Assembly: GCA_963930655.1 (NCBI GenBank) | Contig: OZ005605.1 | Span: 13,337,501-13,401,500 of the forward strand | Source of the DNA: Myrica gale | Taxonomy: Eukaryota > Streptophyta > Magnoliopsida > Fagales > Myricaceae | Length of the DNA stretch: 64,000 nucleotides | Reading direction: 5' to 3' | Part shown: positions 1 to 11,443 of the stretch, piece after piece | Numbering within the stretch: the first letter of the stretch is position 1 | Layout: every line of letters begins with the position of its first letter | Notes under the pieces: generated by a model | Told to the model about the DNA's origin: nothing | The model's input: only the letters and a program-made list of their open reading frames with translations | Database searches by the model: none | Program-made: the position numbers and the translations under genes

Positions 1-718
1 AAAAGGAGATTTAAAGCATTGATTCACCACCGTTACTCCTGTTTTTTGTTTTTCTAACAAACGTAAAAGAGAAGCTCTTCAATTCAAGTAGTTTTCTTGA
101 AGCCGGCATTCTCTCCTCAGCAAACGGTGGGGCACACGCGTAAACAGTTACGGAACTTAGTGAACAAACTGCGGAGTGTGGAGCTTCTGCTTGAGAGAGA
201 TTGTACTTATCCTTGGAATAAGTCTAGTGCACCATTTATAATTCCAGAACCACTCCAGTTTTTCTTTTGGTGGGTTTTGCATCGGTGAGAAGATTCTACA
301 CATGAAGCCTGTTGTTCTTCAATGGTCATTCGAATATCCCTGAATTCATAAACCTTTAGATGTTAGCTGCAATCCTTTGGAAACAAATACCTTCAAAATC
401 AATAGGAGAATTGGAACTAATTGCTTCTAGCTAGTGTTTAATTACCTCATAGTTTAAAGTTATGAGACAATAAAGCTAAGTTGGTGAAGATCGTTACGTT
501 TAACCTGCAGGCACATCTGTTACTCACTCGTGTACATTATCATAATTAGTTTCTCTATCTGGCAAGTCAACATCTGTTTCCTGATCTCACATAAAACTTG
601 GGATTTGTAAGAATGGTCTAGTTGTCCAGCCACTTGTCCTCTCTCCTATGTGGATGTCATCCCTCAGGCGTACCGGAGGCTTTTTCGGAATACAAGTATA
701 TCTTTTATCTCAATTTCC
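1..718. other. No recognised gene
   Basis: Short open frames occur here but none shows a domain or splice structure I recognise. The stretch lies downstream of the minus-strand PP2-B-like fragment and may contain its decayed 3' part, but I could not match it. Confidence 0.4.
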
Positions 719-895
719 AGATCTAAGAGACAACTTCATTGGGTGGTGAAGGTTTCTGAAAGCACCTATTGTAGTGTAGACCAAATAGACGCCATATGTT
801 GTATTTGGGGACAGAATTTGCGTCTCAATTCTCTCTTGTATTTCAAGCCAACACACTTGACGTAGACGAGCTACCTCTGCGAATCTGCAAACGGG
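719..895 (-). pseudogene. F-box protein PP2-B-like fragment (copy A)
   Basis: The minus-strand frame reads RFAEVARLRQVCWLEIQ, then ERIETQILSPNTTYGVYLV and HHPMKLSLRSGN before a stop. This matches the central PP2 (phloem lectin-like) part of F-box/PP2-B proteins, where a VCWLEI motif is followed by an LSPNTTY motif. PP2-B proteins carry an N-terminal F-box for SCF ubiquitin ligase assembly and a C-terminal lectin-like domain. No F-box exon is present upstream; LAMMER-kinase sequence lies there instead. The same segment recurs, more broken, at 5,240-5,345 plus 7,113-7,144. It is a truncated pseudogene. The family call rests on motif recall. Confidence 0.6.
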
Positions 896-1125
896 TAAAA
901 AAGCAAGGTCCAAAGCAAAATTAGAGAGGAAGTGACAGATGTAATATATACATACTACCTTCTCAAAAATGAAAAAAAAATAGCATTTAAAGGAAAAAAT
1001 ATGCAGGTATCTTAAGAAAATAATAATTGTATCATCATATAAGATTTGTTATGTACACTCTAGAACTTGAAGTTATAACTAAAACAAATGCATGAAAACA
1101 AAGAAAATGCATAAGAAAACAATAT

Positions 1126-2328
1126 CTTATAATCTGTCACTTTTACATACTCTGAGGACACAAGAAGAATATTCTGTGGCTTCAAATAAGTGTAAATGAG
1201 GCGCAAATCATGCATAACAACAAACATTAATGAACAAACCGATTTTAGACCCAATTATGAGGAAAATACCTAGAGGGGGTGAATAGGTATATTAAAAAAT
1301 TATCAAGTAATTATTTTTCTAAGATACAAACCTATTCTTTGAAAAACAAATCAACCACACTGTTTTTCAATATGCCAAGATACTTAAAAGAACAGCAAAA
1401 CGATTAAATGCAAATCAATACAAAACATAAAACATGAATTTATAAAATAGGGGAATCCGAAAAAATTATAAATGACTCCGAAGAAACAAAGGAAAAGATA
1501 AGAAAGCCCTTAATGAGGACTTTTGATCACCACCGGTTCAGCACAACATTTCCATCTTCTAGAATCATCACAAAGTACAAAAATACCCCTAATACTTATA
1601 CTTCACGTGATGCCAATATATGCCGTAACAATTAACATGTAATTAAGTCAAGAAGAGGTGAAAATAGATTACCAACAATTATCAATTTCATGCTCGTGTT
1701 CAAAAAAGTAAATTTATTTGAAGGAACATTCATTGCCCCTTCAAATTAATCAAATCAAAAGTCCCTATAAATACTTACAATAAAAATATGATTACGATAG
1801 TCAAACCAATTCGGTATTTGCACACAACTGCACAAAATGAAACCACTTGCACCAGAATGATTTTGAAGTTCTACAACCAGTAAGATAAAATGAGAACATA
1901 ACATCCTTACCGAGCGCCACCATTTTATGTCTGGCAAGCCTCTGTAAGACATCAATTTCAATCATTGCAGCTTCGCGGTACTTATGTATGGAGCGAACAA
2001 CTTTGATTGCCCCAACTTCTTCCTTTTCATTGTCAATACATTCCAAGACTTGCCCCAATGTCCCTGCAAAATTTCTGGAGTAAAAAATCACGAGAAGCAA
2101 ATGAAACCCATAAATATTACTGAAACTTCAGATTCGATAATATGAATTTTTCACAGCACAAAAGGAATTTTGACCCCAATATTCCAACCCCAAAAAGAAA
2201 ACCAGATGAATATTTAACTTATACAAACTAGCATCTAAAGAAGATATCATTTTGCAAGGGACTAATGATGCTGGAAAATAAAAGCTGAATGAAGTACTGA
2301 CCTTCTCCCATTTTGCTGAGAATCTTGT
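1126..2328 (-). pseudogene. LAMMER (CLK/AFC-type) protein kinase pseudogene
   Basis: Four exon-like blocks are in order on the minus strand. Block 2,302-2,328 ends in KILSKMGEG with a GT donor. Block 1,911-2,063 encodes TLGQVLECIDNEKEEVGAIK and REAAMIEIDVLQRLARH, with AG acceptor and GT donor. Block 1,779-1,827 encodes CVQIPNWFDYRNHIFIV. Block 1,126-1,221 encodes MHDLRLIYTYLKPQNILLVS. The order and motifs fit plant AFC kinases, which phosphorylate SR splicing factors. The gene looks dead: the Gly-loop GTFG reads GTLG, a frameshift precedes the CVQI exon, the catalytic-loop HTD reads YTY so the catalytic Asp is lost, the exon linking RNHIFIV to MHDL is not visible, and nothing after the catalytic loop is recognisable. 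The PP2-B fragment occupies the place of the 3' exons. Confidence 0.8.
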
Positions 2329-3527
2329 CTGCAAGCATAATTAAAAGAAGATATAAGCTTAGGTATTGGTTAAAAAGTTAGAAGTACCAGTACCACTCAT
2401 GGATCAGAAGAGGAATAAGGCGACAACCAATGCATGAATAAATAATGACATTAAAGAAAGCATGTCAAAATAATATATATACTGGACAACGTGTTTTGTC
2501 ATGGTATAAGAGTTTGATAACTAGACTCTTTAGCCTCCAAGTTGGAAGGCACAAGGCAACACTACAAAATTTCTTGTCGACATCCACTTTAATTATGTTG
2601 AATGCTTGTAAGTGGCGGTCCAAGCATAACTTTAACCATATTATATTATTATCCATCTATTCTTCTTTATTCAGAGGCAAATTCTAGACTTTTACTATCC
2701 CTTTTTATAAATTGTCAATGAAAGAATTCTTACATGGGATGAAAGAATTCTTACATGGGGTGAAACAAAAAAAAAAGAACTATAAAGCCAAACACAAGAA
2801 TTTCGAACCCTCAAATTCTAATGTAGACTCTGAGACGATGGTCATCAATAACATGACAAAGCAAAGGACCAAAACTTCTGGAGTTAAGAAGGGTGAGATT
2901 TATAATCGAAAAGATTTCCTTTGTCAGTAATTCAACCAAACAAAAAATACCCATTACTGAGAAACTCTGAAATAAGCCCCTTGCCCAAGAAATTACTTTG
3001 CTCAATTAATAGAGAAAAAGGAGAAAATATATGAAACTGGTAAGAGCCCTTTAACATAAGAAAAAAACCAAAATTTTAATTCCAAGAAGAAATTTCGGAA
3101 CCGATGACACCCATTTCCAACAATTAAAATTTTGAAAATGAAAAAAAAAATACACAACTGTATAAGGATTAGAAAACAGAGGGGCCGAGAGCCTTACCTA
3201 GTTGAATTTGACCGATTTTGAGGCAACGGTATCAGATTCCCCATCAAGAGACAACCCTAGGTTGCTAATAAGAAAGGGAAAACATACAAAGCAGCCCGAA
3301 TTCGTCAGTGCTTTAAAATGGTTCATCCTCAACGCTCTCTCTTTGTGTCATCAAACTCACGCGTTGCGTAAATTAGTAGGAGTCACCTCGTGCAATTTAT
3401 GATGAATATAACTACCTAGGTTGCATCACTTACCTTTACGAAGGAAATTCCATATATGAAATAAAACTTGAACACCCAACTACAAAGGGAAGAAGAGTAA
3501 GAGTAAGAGAAGAGTTATCAAACTCAC
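2329..3527. other. AT-rich stretch, likely former kinase introns
   Basis: I see no confident gene. A 20-base unit containing GAAAGAATTCTTACATGGG is repeated twice at about 2,718-2,759. A candidate minus-strand splice donor (CTAG|GTAAGG) lies near 3,197, consistent with 5' exons of the LAMMER-kinase pseudogene, but I could not read a conserved protein there. Confidence 0.3.
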
Positions 3528-3860
3528 CGGAGAGGGCGAAGGACTCGAGCCCTTGAAAGCTATGTTGAGCTTTCCTAGATTGAGCTCCTTCGTTCTCTTC
3601 TTTTTTTCTTCCACAGATTGCAGCTACGACAGATCTCGTCTTACCTCTCGGCAAAAAGTAGCGTTTAACAAGAGAGAGAGGGCAGCTGCGGTAGCAGGCA
3701 GACCAAGAGAGAGAGGGCAGCGTTCGACGAGAGTGGGTGAAGCGCGATAGGAGGGGGGATCGATAGGAGCAAGAGAAACGGACAGATTTCGAGGTAGAAG
3801 AGGGATTTCGATCGGAAAATAAAAGAGGAAGAGGGGGCGCACGAGAAATGAATTTCAGCT
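3528..3860 (-). promoter_or_regulatory. Possible 5' leader of the LAMMER-kinase pseudogene
   Basis: Read on the minus strand this block is rich in CT runs and ends at a good donor (CTCCG|GTGAG, boundary at 3,528). A pyrimidine-rich first exon with a strong donor, upstream of and in the same orientation as the kinase blocks, fits a 5' UTR exon. The open frames across it look like low-complexity Ser/Leu/Arg translations rather than protein. Confidence 0.35.
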
Positions 3861-3879
3861 TCAATTTTTACCGCAATTT

Positions 3880-5113
3880 AAAACTCATCGTGTTTTGCAA
3901 TTAAAGTGAAACTCATTGTTTTGCTTTGTATTTTTTTAATATATATATTTGTTTATTTTATTTTAATTTATATAATGTTCTTTTATTCAAGTGAAGTAAA
4001 ATTGTAAAGCCACATGAGTACTGATATGTCAAATTAGTGTGAGATAACAAAATAATTAAATAAAATTAGTGTCAAATTTAAAAATTTAAAAAGTACATAT
4101 GCATTTCTTATGTAACAAGTACATATGTATAACTTATATAAATATGCATATCCTTATAAATATCCATTCTTTTAAAGTCTTATTTTATTATATAATAAAT
4201 TGAGTCACAACACATGTGGGTATACTTATACATATCACATTGTAGTAAAAACAATTGTAGGTACACTTAACATTGTTGCTACAATACATTATATATATAT
4301 ATATATATAAAGTGTACATTTTAAGATTTAACATTTCGTCACTCATCTATGTGTATAGTATTGTACATATTAAGATTGAATATTTTAATTATATACTATA
4401 TTATTTGTTGTTTTGGTGATATATATGAGTATATATATAGTATATATAGTATAATGTAGTCACAATACATTATTTGCATATATTATATACTCAACAAATA
4501 CTATACTATACACATAATATTAAACATGACATACATTCATACTATAAAATATCTCATAATATATGGTGATATAATAATATATAACACATTATGCAACAAC
4601 AACATATTCACTAAGTTATATAGCAACTTTAATTTTCATAACACTCACTCTAATTTTATATTTTATTTAGTGAGTCCCTTATAATAATTTTTTTTTTTCA
4701 AATACATTACTATACAATATAATATATTATATAACATATAAAATAATTATTACCATTAAATAACTTAAAATAATAAAAAATCAACTAATTGTATATAGCA
4801 GCGTTTGTCACAAAAGCACTGCTATAGAGTATCCAATAGCGGCGTTTGTTTAAACGTAGCTAAAAGTGTCGACTCTAAAAGTGTAAAAAACGCTGCAAAA
4901 AGTTTGAGTTTTAGCAGCGCTTTCTCAAAAACGTTGCTAAAACTCACACCTGTAGCAGTTTAAAAACGCTGCTATAAGTCAAACTTGTAGCGACGGTTTT
5001 TGAAAAATGCCGCCAAAAGTTTGACTTCTAGCAGCGTTTCACAAACTCCGCTATAAGGAAGGTCTTTAGCGGCCTTTTTAGTGACCGTCACTAAAGACCT
5101 CTTTTTTGCAGTG
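3880..5113. mobile_element. CACTA-type element, terminal region (right end at 5,113)
   Basis: Positions 4,795-5,113 contain many direct and inverted copies of a unit like TAGCAGCGTTTTT / AAAACGCTGCTA, the clustered subterminal repeats typical of CACTA (En/Spm) transposons. The block ends in TCTTTTTTGCAGTG, whose reverse complement starts CACTGCAAAAAAGA, a CACTA-like terminus. Inward (3,900-4,790) it is extremely AT-rich and includes an (AT)n run near 4,290. That part is found in reverse complement at about 15,130-15,560, so the two blocks are one family. The inner side is missing and no transposase is seen here. The end interrupts the PP2-B-like copy B. Confidence 0.65.
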
Positions 5114-5639
5114 AATTCCCCAATCTCAAGTTTTAGCAACTTGTCCCACTGTGTACATTGTCCTTCAGGCCTCAGAGGGACTATGTACCCTTTTTCTAGC
5201 AGCAAATAACCAATGGTAGCATAGCTTTCCATCTCATTTCCAGATCTAATTAGAGACAGCTTCACTGGGTGCTTGAGGATTAAGGTAGTAGTACATGCCA
5301 TACTAAAGACAAAATAAGCAACATATGTTGTATTTGGGGAGAAGATTTGTTCTGGCTTATATATAACGAGGGAAGATGAAAAGTGAAAAGGTTAATTTTT
5401 CAACATGTTTAAATTGAGACTTTTTTCTTCTCTCTCTTTGGGCTTTAGCTTAATTTGTGACATGAAACACCCTATTTGAATATATATATATATATATATT
5501 AAACAAAAAATGTATACTAAAACAATCTTGACATAGCTAGTTGAAAAACACGCACTCTAGTGGTGATGGATCATGCTTATTTTCAACACTGCTATCGTCC
5601 TATAGATCACCACACAAGTACAACAAAAAGTAGAATTTA

Positions 5640-6415
5640 CAAAGACATACAAAACTGAGTAGATTAATTGGTCAAAATAAAGGAAAGTGCAGCCAACTCT
5701 TTTATTGGCTTGCTCTAACATGTAAAAAGAATGCGCACCCATGTGATACAAACTTTTTCTTAACCTAAAACGACAGGCAACAACTTGTTAAGAAAAATTG
5801 TTCAACTTGCTAAGAAAAATTATTCAAATTTCTTAGAAAAATTTCCAACTTTTTAAGAAAAATTATTCAACTTTCTAAGAAAATTGTTCAAATTTCTAAT
5901 AAAAATTATGGGTTTTTTGGCTTTAGATTTAACCCTTTCATTTAAAAAAATTAGTCCACTTGTTACCTTCCGTCGCACACACTAACAAAATCTTCATACA
6001 CGTCAGTGTCTCCACCAAGTCAGCATCAATTTCCACATCAGACTCTTTTCATCATCTAAACGACACGCAGCCCACCCAGATGATGAAAACGATTCAACAA
6101 AGGAGATCTGAAGGGTCGTCATGTGTCCACATGGGAACTGGGGCAAAGTGGACAAAACTCACCAGATTAATGGGTCAAAATAAAGGAAAGAGCACCCAAC
6201 ACTTTTATTGGCTCGCTCTAACACGTAAAATGAATGTGCACCCATGTTCTACAAACTTTATTTTTTACCTAAAATGACAGGCGACAACTTGTTCAACTTT
6301 CTAGCAAAAATTGTTCAGCTTGCTAAGAAAAATTATTCAACTTGCTAAGAAAAATTATTCAACGTTCTAAGCAAAATTTTTCATCTTTTTAAGAAAAATT
6401 TTCAACTTACTAAAA
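5640..6415. repeat. Duplicated segment with AAGAAAAATT minisatellite
   Basis: A segment starting near 5,650 (GTCAAAATAAAGGAAAG, then CTTTTATTGGCT) recurs near 6,172 with many substitutions. Each copy runs into a degenerate minisatellite with a unit of roughly 22-25 bases containing CTAAGAAAAATT, at about 5,785-5,910 and 6,290-6,415. The whole lies within the material that interrupts the PP2-B-like gene. No coding potential. Confidence 0.75.
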
Positions 6416-6626
6416 CTTTTTTTACTACCAAATATCAAAAGTTTCATAAAAATTCCAACACCTTTTCACATCAACTTCAGAAAGATTATAACAAAATATT
6501 TATTAATCATTATGTCTCAAGATAGATTAAGCGGTGTAGCGGTTTTAAGATAGATTGAGCAGTTTGGAAATTTTATCTATGGAAGCTGATTTATTAGGTA
6601 AACTTGAATACCTAATAAATCAGTTG

Positions 6627-6975
6627 AAGGTCCTCTGGCATTACACCTTGGCTTGGACAGTGTGATTTTTGAAGATGATTCGCTTATCTGTTGCCAAGCC
6701 ATTTGTGAACCTGATTTTCTCATTGAAGGTCCTCTGATGGGGGCCATTGGTGGTATCAAATCCCTGTTATCTGCTCATCCGGGGTGGAAGTTTTCACGGG
6801 CTCCTCACAGGCAGAACCATATGGCGCATCTCCTGGCGGCATTTGTTTCCTATAGTTTTCGTTTTGGTCCTTCGGACCCTGCTGTGTTGCCTTTTTCAAT
6901 TTCTCTTGTGGACTATTTTGAGCCACCTTAACTTTGTTGTTTGCTTGCAATAAATTTTTTGTTTATAAAATAAAG
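6627..6975 (+). mobile_element. LINE 3' fragment (RNase H-like tail)
   Basis: The frame reads LALHLGLDSVIFEDDSLICC, then GWKFSRAPHRQNHMAHLLAA and ends near 6,931. The pattern of an acidic residue in a VIFEDD context followed by W-F-x-R-x-x-N-x-x-A-H-x-L-A is that of the RNase H-like (RVT_3) domain ending the ORF of plant LINEs. An AATAAA motif and A-rich sequence follow. Only the last part of the element is present and the 5' side is truncated, which is usual for LINEs. Confidence 0.7.
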
Positions 6976-8281
6976 TTTAATCAGTAATTTTACATCTAAA
7001 AAGACAAGAAGCAAATTTATTGTTTAATTTAAATTTAATTTTTAGTTTTTACATTAAAAGACCTCATTTTTATGACTTGCCTAAGGCCACCAAAAAGGTT
7101 GAGCCGCCACTGCCTTGACTGCAAGCTACCTCTGTGAATCTGCCAGTTTTACACACCAAAAAAAAATCCAAAGATTACTATGAAAATGGTAAACAAGCTC
7201 ACACACATGCAAAAATTCCAAGAATTCCTCTCAAAGATCATATTGGGAGTAACGCAGTCAACTCTCGCTTCTCAATATAACACACAAATATTGTTGAAAA
7301 AAAGTGGTGCTTAGAACATTTCAAATGCATTCGTTCTATATTATGATTATCTAAATGGATTCCAAACCAAGAAGATCTTGATTTTTTTTCCCTTTTCTCT
7401 TCTTGGGCGAATAATAGTTTCAAAGAAGAAGATTTAATATCCTGTATCAATCTGAGTAACAGAAGCAAGAAGGGATGAGAACATGAAATGCTCTAGGTGA
7501 CCTATTTCGAGAAGTATATGCTCAGAATGGCTATGTTTGGTTATGAAAAAAAAAATTCCACAATCATTTTTTTTTTCATCAATTCCAAAACTTTTTTTTA
7601 CAAATTTAAATAACTTTTTACAAACTCCAACAGCTTTTAACAAACTTTTCTCCAATTTCTAGAGAATCTACACTACCCCTAAGAAAAAAATTTCATCAGA
7701 AAATGTTTTTACCCATCCAAACATAGCAAAATTCTTTCTCTTTTGTATATTAGACATTTGGATAATATCTGATTCTTTGAAGCAAAATCGATAACCAAAT
7801 GCATGAGGGCAATCAACTTAGAGGACTCTTGATAGATACCTGAGTAAACTTATTGAACTGTGATCGAGATATAGTTATGAAATCTCATCTCTTATCCTCC
7901 TCCTCCTTCTCCCCATTTCATATCATAAAGGAAAAACAGGATCCTAAACACCGAAAGGAAAATGTCTTTGCTTGGGAAAAAAATAATATCTTTGGCTCAC
8001 TCTATTACTGTCACCTACGAGTATTGGATTACGGGAGAGAGAGAAATAAAGCTCCTTTTTGGTCAACGCATTCAGGGATGATGCTAAGGACTCCCAGGAA
8101 AAACCAATTCAGAAATAATCCACTGGTAATCCAGAGGCAGAAACCTCTACCACACAAATTTCGAAGTCGCGACTGAGTCGAAGGCTTTGGAGACCAGTGA
8201 CAACTTGCACGCATCACGAAGCGATGTGAGGCTAATGATAGTGGCTAAGCACTCTATCGGGAGTTTCGTTGTGATATCCAT

Positions 8282-8924
8282 CTCCCCTCCTTTTTCTTCT
8301 TCATCTTCTTCCTATTTTTTCACTTCGTCTTTTCAAAGAACAACTTTTTCATTTGCCAACAATTTTCTCGCATGCGTCTGCTAATTCTTGTTCTTTTTTA
8401 TAATCACGTATGTTAATTTATATACTAAATGGGGAGTTGAAACCTGGAAGACTGCGCACGTGCACATATACTCCGATTGTCTCGCACGTGTACATGGCAA
8501 GCAAAAGCAGTTAAGATGACTTCCATTCTTTTCTTTTTCCCAAAGCACTTGAGGTAATTTGTTTATATTTACAGATTTTATAGTTATGGCCCCTAAATTT
8601 CAAGTTAATTACATATTTAGTCCAGATATGTTGATTTACCATTAAATAGTAAATCCTCCATATTAACATTTTTCCAGAGGGAAAGAGGGATTTTTGTGAG
8701 ATAATTGGTCCTGAGTGTTAGTTTTTAGTTGCAAGGAGAGAACCATCAAATTGCGTAGTTAAAAAAATCTTGTGGATTTAATTGATTCAAATGGTGTTGC
8801 TTAGAACATGCATATTAAAATACCTAAGTCATTTATTTAGGTAATAAATAATAAAAATGTAAATTTATTACTTACAACACTCTCACTCATTTGAAGGACC
8901 TCGCTCCCGAAGTGTGTACAATCT
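8282..8924. other. Upstream of PP2-B copy B; no gene seen
   Basis: The part next to 8,281 is CT-rich (AG-rich on the minus strand) and would be the 5' leader and promoter of the PP2-B-like pseudogene. A motif CACGTGCACA/GCACGTGTACA occurs twice near 8,457-8,495. The rest is AT-rich with no recognisable feature. Confidence 0.35.
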
Positions 8925-10414
8925 TTAGCTTAGCTCTATTTTCCTTGTTGATTGCTCTCCTCCTCTACATTGTACATTAACAGTTGTTACCACAATTAAT
9001 AATAAAATAAAATAAACATTCAGGACAGAATAAAAATGTTTAACCTGAAATTCGCCACTCGCGAATAAATCAAAGACATGAGTCCATTCTTTCTTGTTCA
9101 TATCGATATACGGGTGGTCTAACGCCTCTTCTTTGGAATTGAACACCGATTAATGCTGGAACATTCTATTTTTGTGCGTCTTGTATGCTATGTTCGTCGT
9201 AAACATCATAGTGATGCGATCCTTGGCTCGGTCGTAATCTAATTGGAAATCATCCTTAACATATATAACAGTTAGTACATATAAAAGTTTCAACAATTAA
9301 AATTTAATAAATTATACTTACCAACACTCGGTTCATCACATACGATTTAACCTCGTCGGAAATCTCCTTCTACTTACTCGTCTCAAATGAGACATGTTGT
9401 TGAACGAGTGCACCATTATGACTTGAGACCATTGAGGATAACTTGTCATCACCGCCCGTACGTCTATCAGGGATATATATAGTCAGCTTTCCTCCGGTGC
9501 GAGCCTTGAGTAAGACAATCCCGCAGGTACTTTCTCGAACTTGTTTGATTCCAAACATTGCTACAAAGGAAGAACAATAAATTTAAAATTCAGTTAAGCA
9601 TAGAAATTTAAAAAATCATAATATTTAATCAAGATTGACGGGGTAAGATACTTACACGTACAACTACTTTGGGTTCCTACTGGACTGGCTGTGGTAGGGA
9701 ACAATAATTCGTTCCTATCCCTATGTGAAAGACCCAACACTGTTAGTGTACCGGGACTACTTTCAGATCGAACTGATAAATCGTACCGAAGACGTTTCCC
9801 TCCCACTGGCATGACGTCCTCCCGTTACCAAATAAATCAATATAAGAGAAAAAAACACAATGAATTTTGTTACTCAAAATGAATACAAATTAGAAACACA
9901 AAGTAAATTGAAACGCAAGAAGGAGTCATATTCTTCATAATCACTACAATCTGCAGTGAACGATTGAGGAAATGTCATAATAAAACTAAATAAAGATAAA
10001 CTACTCCTCATCATCATCCTTGAGTTTTAGAACCTCACGGACTCGACTAAGGTGCTTCTTTATCAACATGACCCGCTCAGTCAAGGCAAATAGCTCTGAA
10101 TAGGTTGCCACGCCCTTCATGGCCTCTTGAATCGCAACAACCTCCTTCCACCTAGAGTCCATGTCCACGACCTTACGCTTTGAATTTGTCAGCCGACCAC
10201 TGATATCACTCACCATCTCATGGGTGGGCCGTATGATCGATTGCATTTGCTGAGTTAGCTCCGTCATCATATTGTCCATCCAAATCGGTCGCTATGACCC
10301 AAGTCCCTGGGCCGAGCCCTGTCCAAGATCTTACTCTATTGCCTCTTTAGGCTGCTCCTCTCGTCTACCTCTTGCTGCTCGAGCGGCATTCAACACTCGA
10401 CGTGTCTGAGCCAT
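8925..10414 (-). pseudogene. En/Spm (CACTA) transposon-encoded protein, degenerate
   Basis: On the minus strand a Met at 10,414 starts MAQTRRVLNAARAARGRREE, followed by stops and an open stretch to 10,001 (TELTQQMQSIIRPTHEMVS). Downstream come RLRYDLSVRSESSPGTL (9,790-9,740), KQVRESTCGIVLLKARTGGK (9,550-9,490), a KSYVMNRVL block ending near 9,320, and KEEALDHPYIDMNKKEWTHV FDLFASGEFQ (9,140-9,050). The last motif, W-x-x-x-x-D-x-F-x-S-x-x-F, is typical of the plant En/Spm-associated transposase_24 family. In-frame stops show that the element is dead. The likely element end is to the right (about 11,443), consistent with transcription leftwards. Confidence 0.6.
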
Positions 10415-10899
10415 GTTATTTGAGAGATCTTGAACGGCGTTCCGTGGTCAACCTAGCAAAAATCGTCCGAACATTAGCACAAACCATTCACACGGAAAAA
10501 TGACGTACGAAAAAACAGTCTGGACAACTGTAAATAACTGTCCAAATAATGTTTCGATGAACACAAACCAAGACTGCATAATTTGAAGAACGCAAACAAC
10601 ACCAAAAACTAAACAGCGGACGGTATTGAATTGAAATGCATGAAATTGAGAAGCAACTCACGAAGAAGGTTTTACCTGAAGTTATTTGAGAGATCTTAAC
10701 GGGTAGTGAAAACGTTTGGGATAAAAGTTTGAGAGAAGAGAGTGAGTTTGTGATTTTGACAAAGTCTAACCGGTTTAATGTGTGTCGGGAATCGTCCGAA
10801 CGGTGTTGTCCAACGTTGGGATGCCACTCAACAGTAAGATTTACACGTGACCCAATCAAATTCAACATCATTAAATATGCATGATTCAAAAAACTTCTA

Positions 10900-11443
10900 G
10901 ATCTTAAGCTGTCCAGACAGTGTCGACATCAAGTGTTAGAGGTTTGCAAAGTGTTTCAGGCGTCCGGACGTATTTAATTTTCGGCCGTTGGAACGCTAAT
11001 CCTTGCGTCCCGACGCAGTTGATTGTTCATGAAGATTGTTAATTTCTTATAATGTGCTAACGATTGTTATTCGTTAGGTAAGGTCCATTCGGACTATGTG
11101 TAAGTAACGTCCGAACGGTATTGTAAAAATTGTGACGATTCTAATCGTCGCTCAGTTACGACTATTTGGATTTTGTCACCCAACAAAGGGTCTGGACGTT
11201 GTTCTTATTGGTCCAGACGGTAGTTTATATTTTGTGACTATTTTTATTGTCATTTATTCGCGATGAGTGTATGTTGTCACACTGGAAATTCGTCCGAAAG
11301 ATTTTACGACCTTTCCAGACTATTTTGGCGTTCCTGAATAATTTTGTGTGGGGAAATTAATGTTTTATCTTGGAAATAACACTTTATGTGAAAAATTTTG
11401 GTTTGACACTCAAAATTTTGTCACCTAATGTTAAGTTTCTTAT
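10900..11443. mobile_element. CACTA-type subterminal region of the En/Spm element
   Basis: This non-coding stretch contains repeated GTCCGGACG / GTCCGAACGG / GTCCAGACGG-type motifs and a small palindrome (ACGATTCTAATCGT near 11,138). It ends TAAGTTTCTTATAATG at about 11,443, whose reverse complement CATTATAAGAAACTT resembles a mutated CACTATAAGAA terminus. Position and orientation fit the 5' end of the minus-strand En/Spm-type gene. No target duplication was found. Confidence 0.4.

Larger units (their letters stand above)
5346..7112. mobile_element. Insertion in PP2-B copy B ending in a hAT-like terminus
   Basis: Compared with copy A, copy B has extra sequence between the TTTGGGGA segment (about 5,340) and the GCTACCTCTG segment (about 7,125). 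The right side ends GAGCCGCCACTG at 7,112, the reverse complement of a CAGTGGCGG-type hAT terminus. I could not find a matching left terminus or an 8-bp duplication, so the element is probably truncated and compounded with the duplicated minisatellite and the LINE tail. Confidence 0.4.
5114..8281 (-). pseudogene. F-box protein PP2-B-like pseudogene (copy B)
   Basis: Exon 1 (8,281 down to 8,015, minus) begins MDITTKLPIECLATIISLTS, then RDACKLSLVSKAFDSVATS, a clear F-box. It continues to KFVW followed by TAG where the family has Glu, then a frameshift, then LTKKELYFSLSRNPILV and a GT donor. Pieces of the PP2 domain follow at 7,113-7,144 (RFTEVA) and 5,114-5,345 (HPVKLSLIRSGNEMESYAT ending LLKLEIGEF). 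The family joins an N-terminal F-box to a PP2 lectin-like domain in SCF ubiquitin ligases. Here it is broken by a nonsense codon, a frameshift, an insertion between 5,346 and 7,112, and loss of the C-terminus at the CACTA end (5,113). Confidence 0.75.

Noticed and set aside
2566..2590. CACTACAAAATTTCTTG as a left CACTA terminus
   Set aside because: No subterminal repeat cluster follows, and its flank does not match the AAT after 5,113.
3436..3864. 142-codon minus-strand frame rich in Ser, Leu and Arg
   Set aside because: Low-complexity, overlaps alternative frames equally long, and looks like a CT-rich 5' UTR with a splice donor at 3,528.
5785..6415. Regular AAGAAAAATT repeats as a CRISPR-like array
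   Set aside because: The units are degenerate, contiguous and lack unique spacers, in a plant genome.
6747..6953. Overlapping frames on both strands at the LINE tail
   Set aside because: Shadows of the RNase H-like frame at 6,627-6,931.
9942..9959. CACTACAATCTGCAGTG as a pair of CACTA termini
   Set aside because: Only 17 bases long, no subterminal repeats beside it; chance palindrome.
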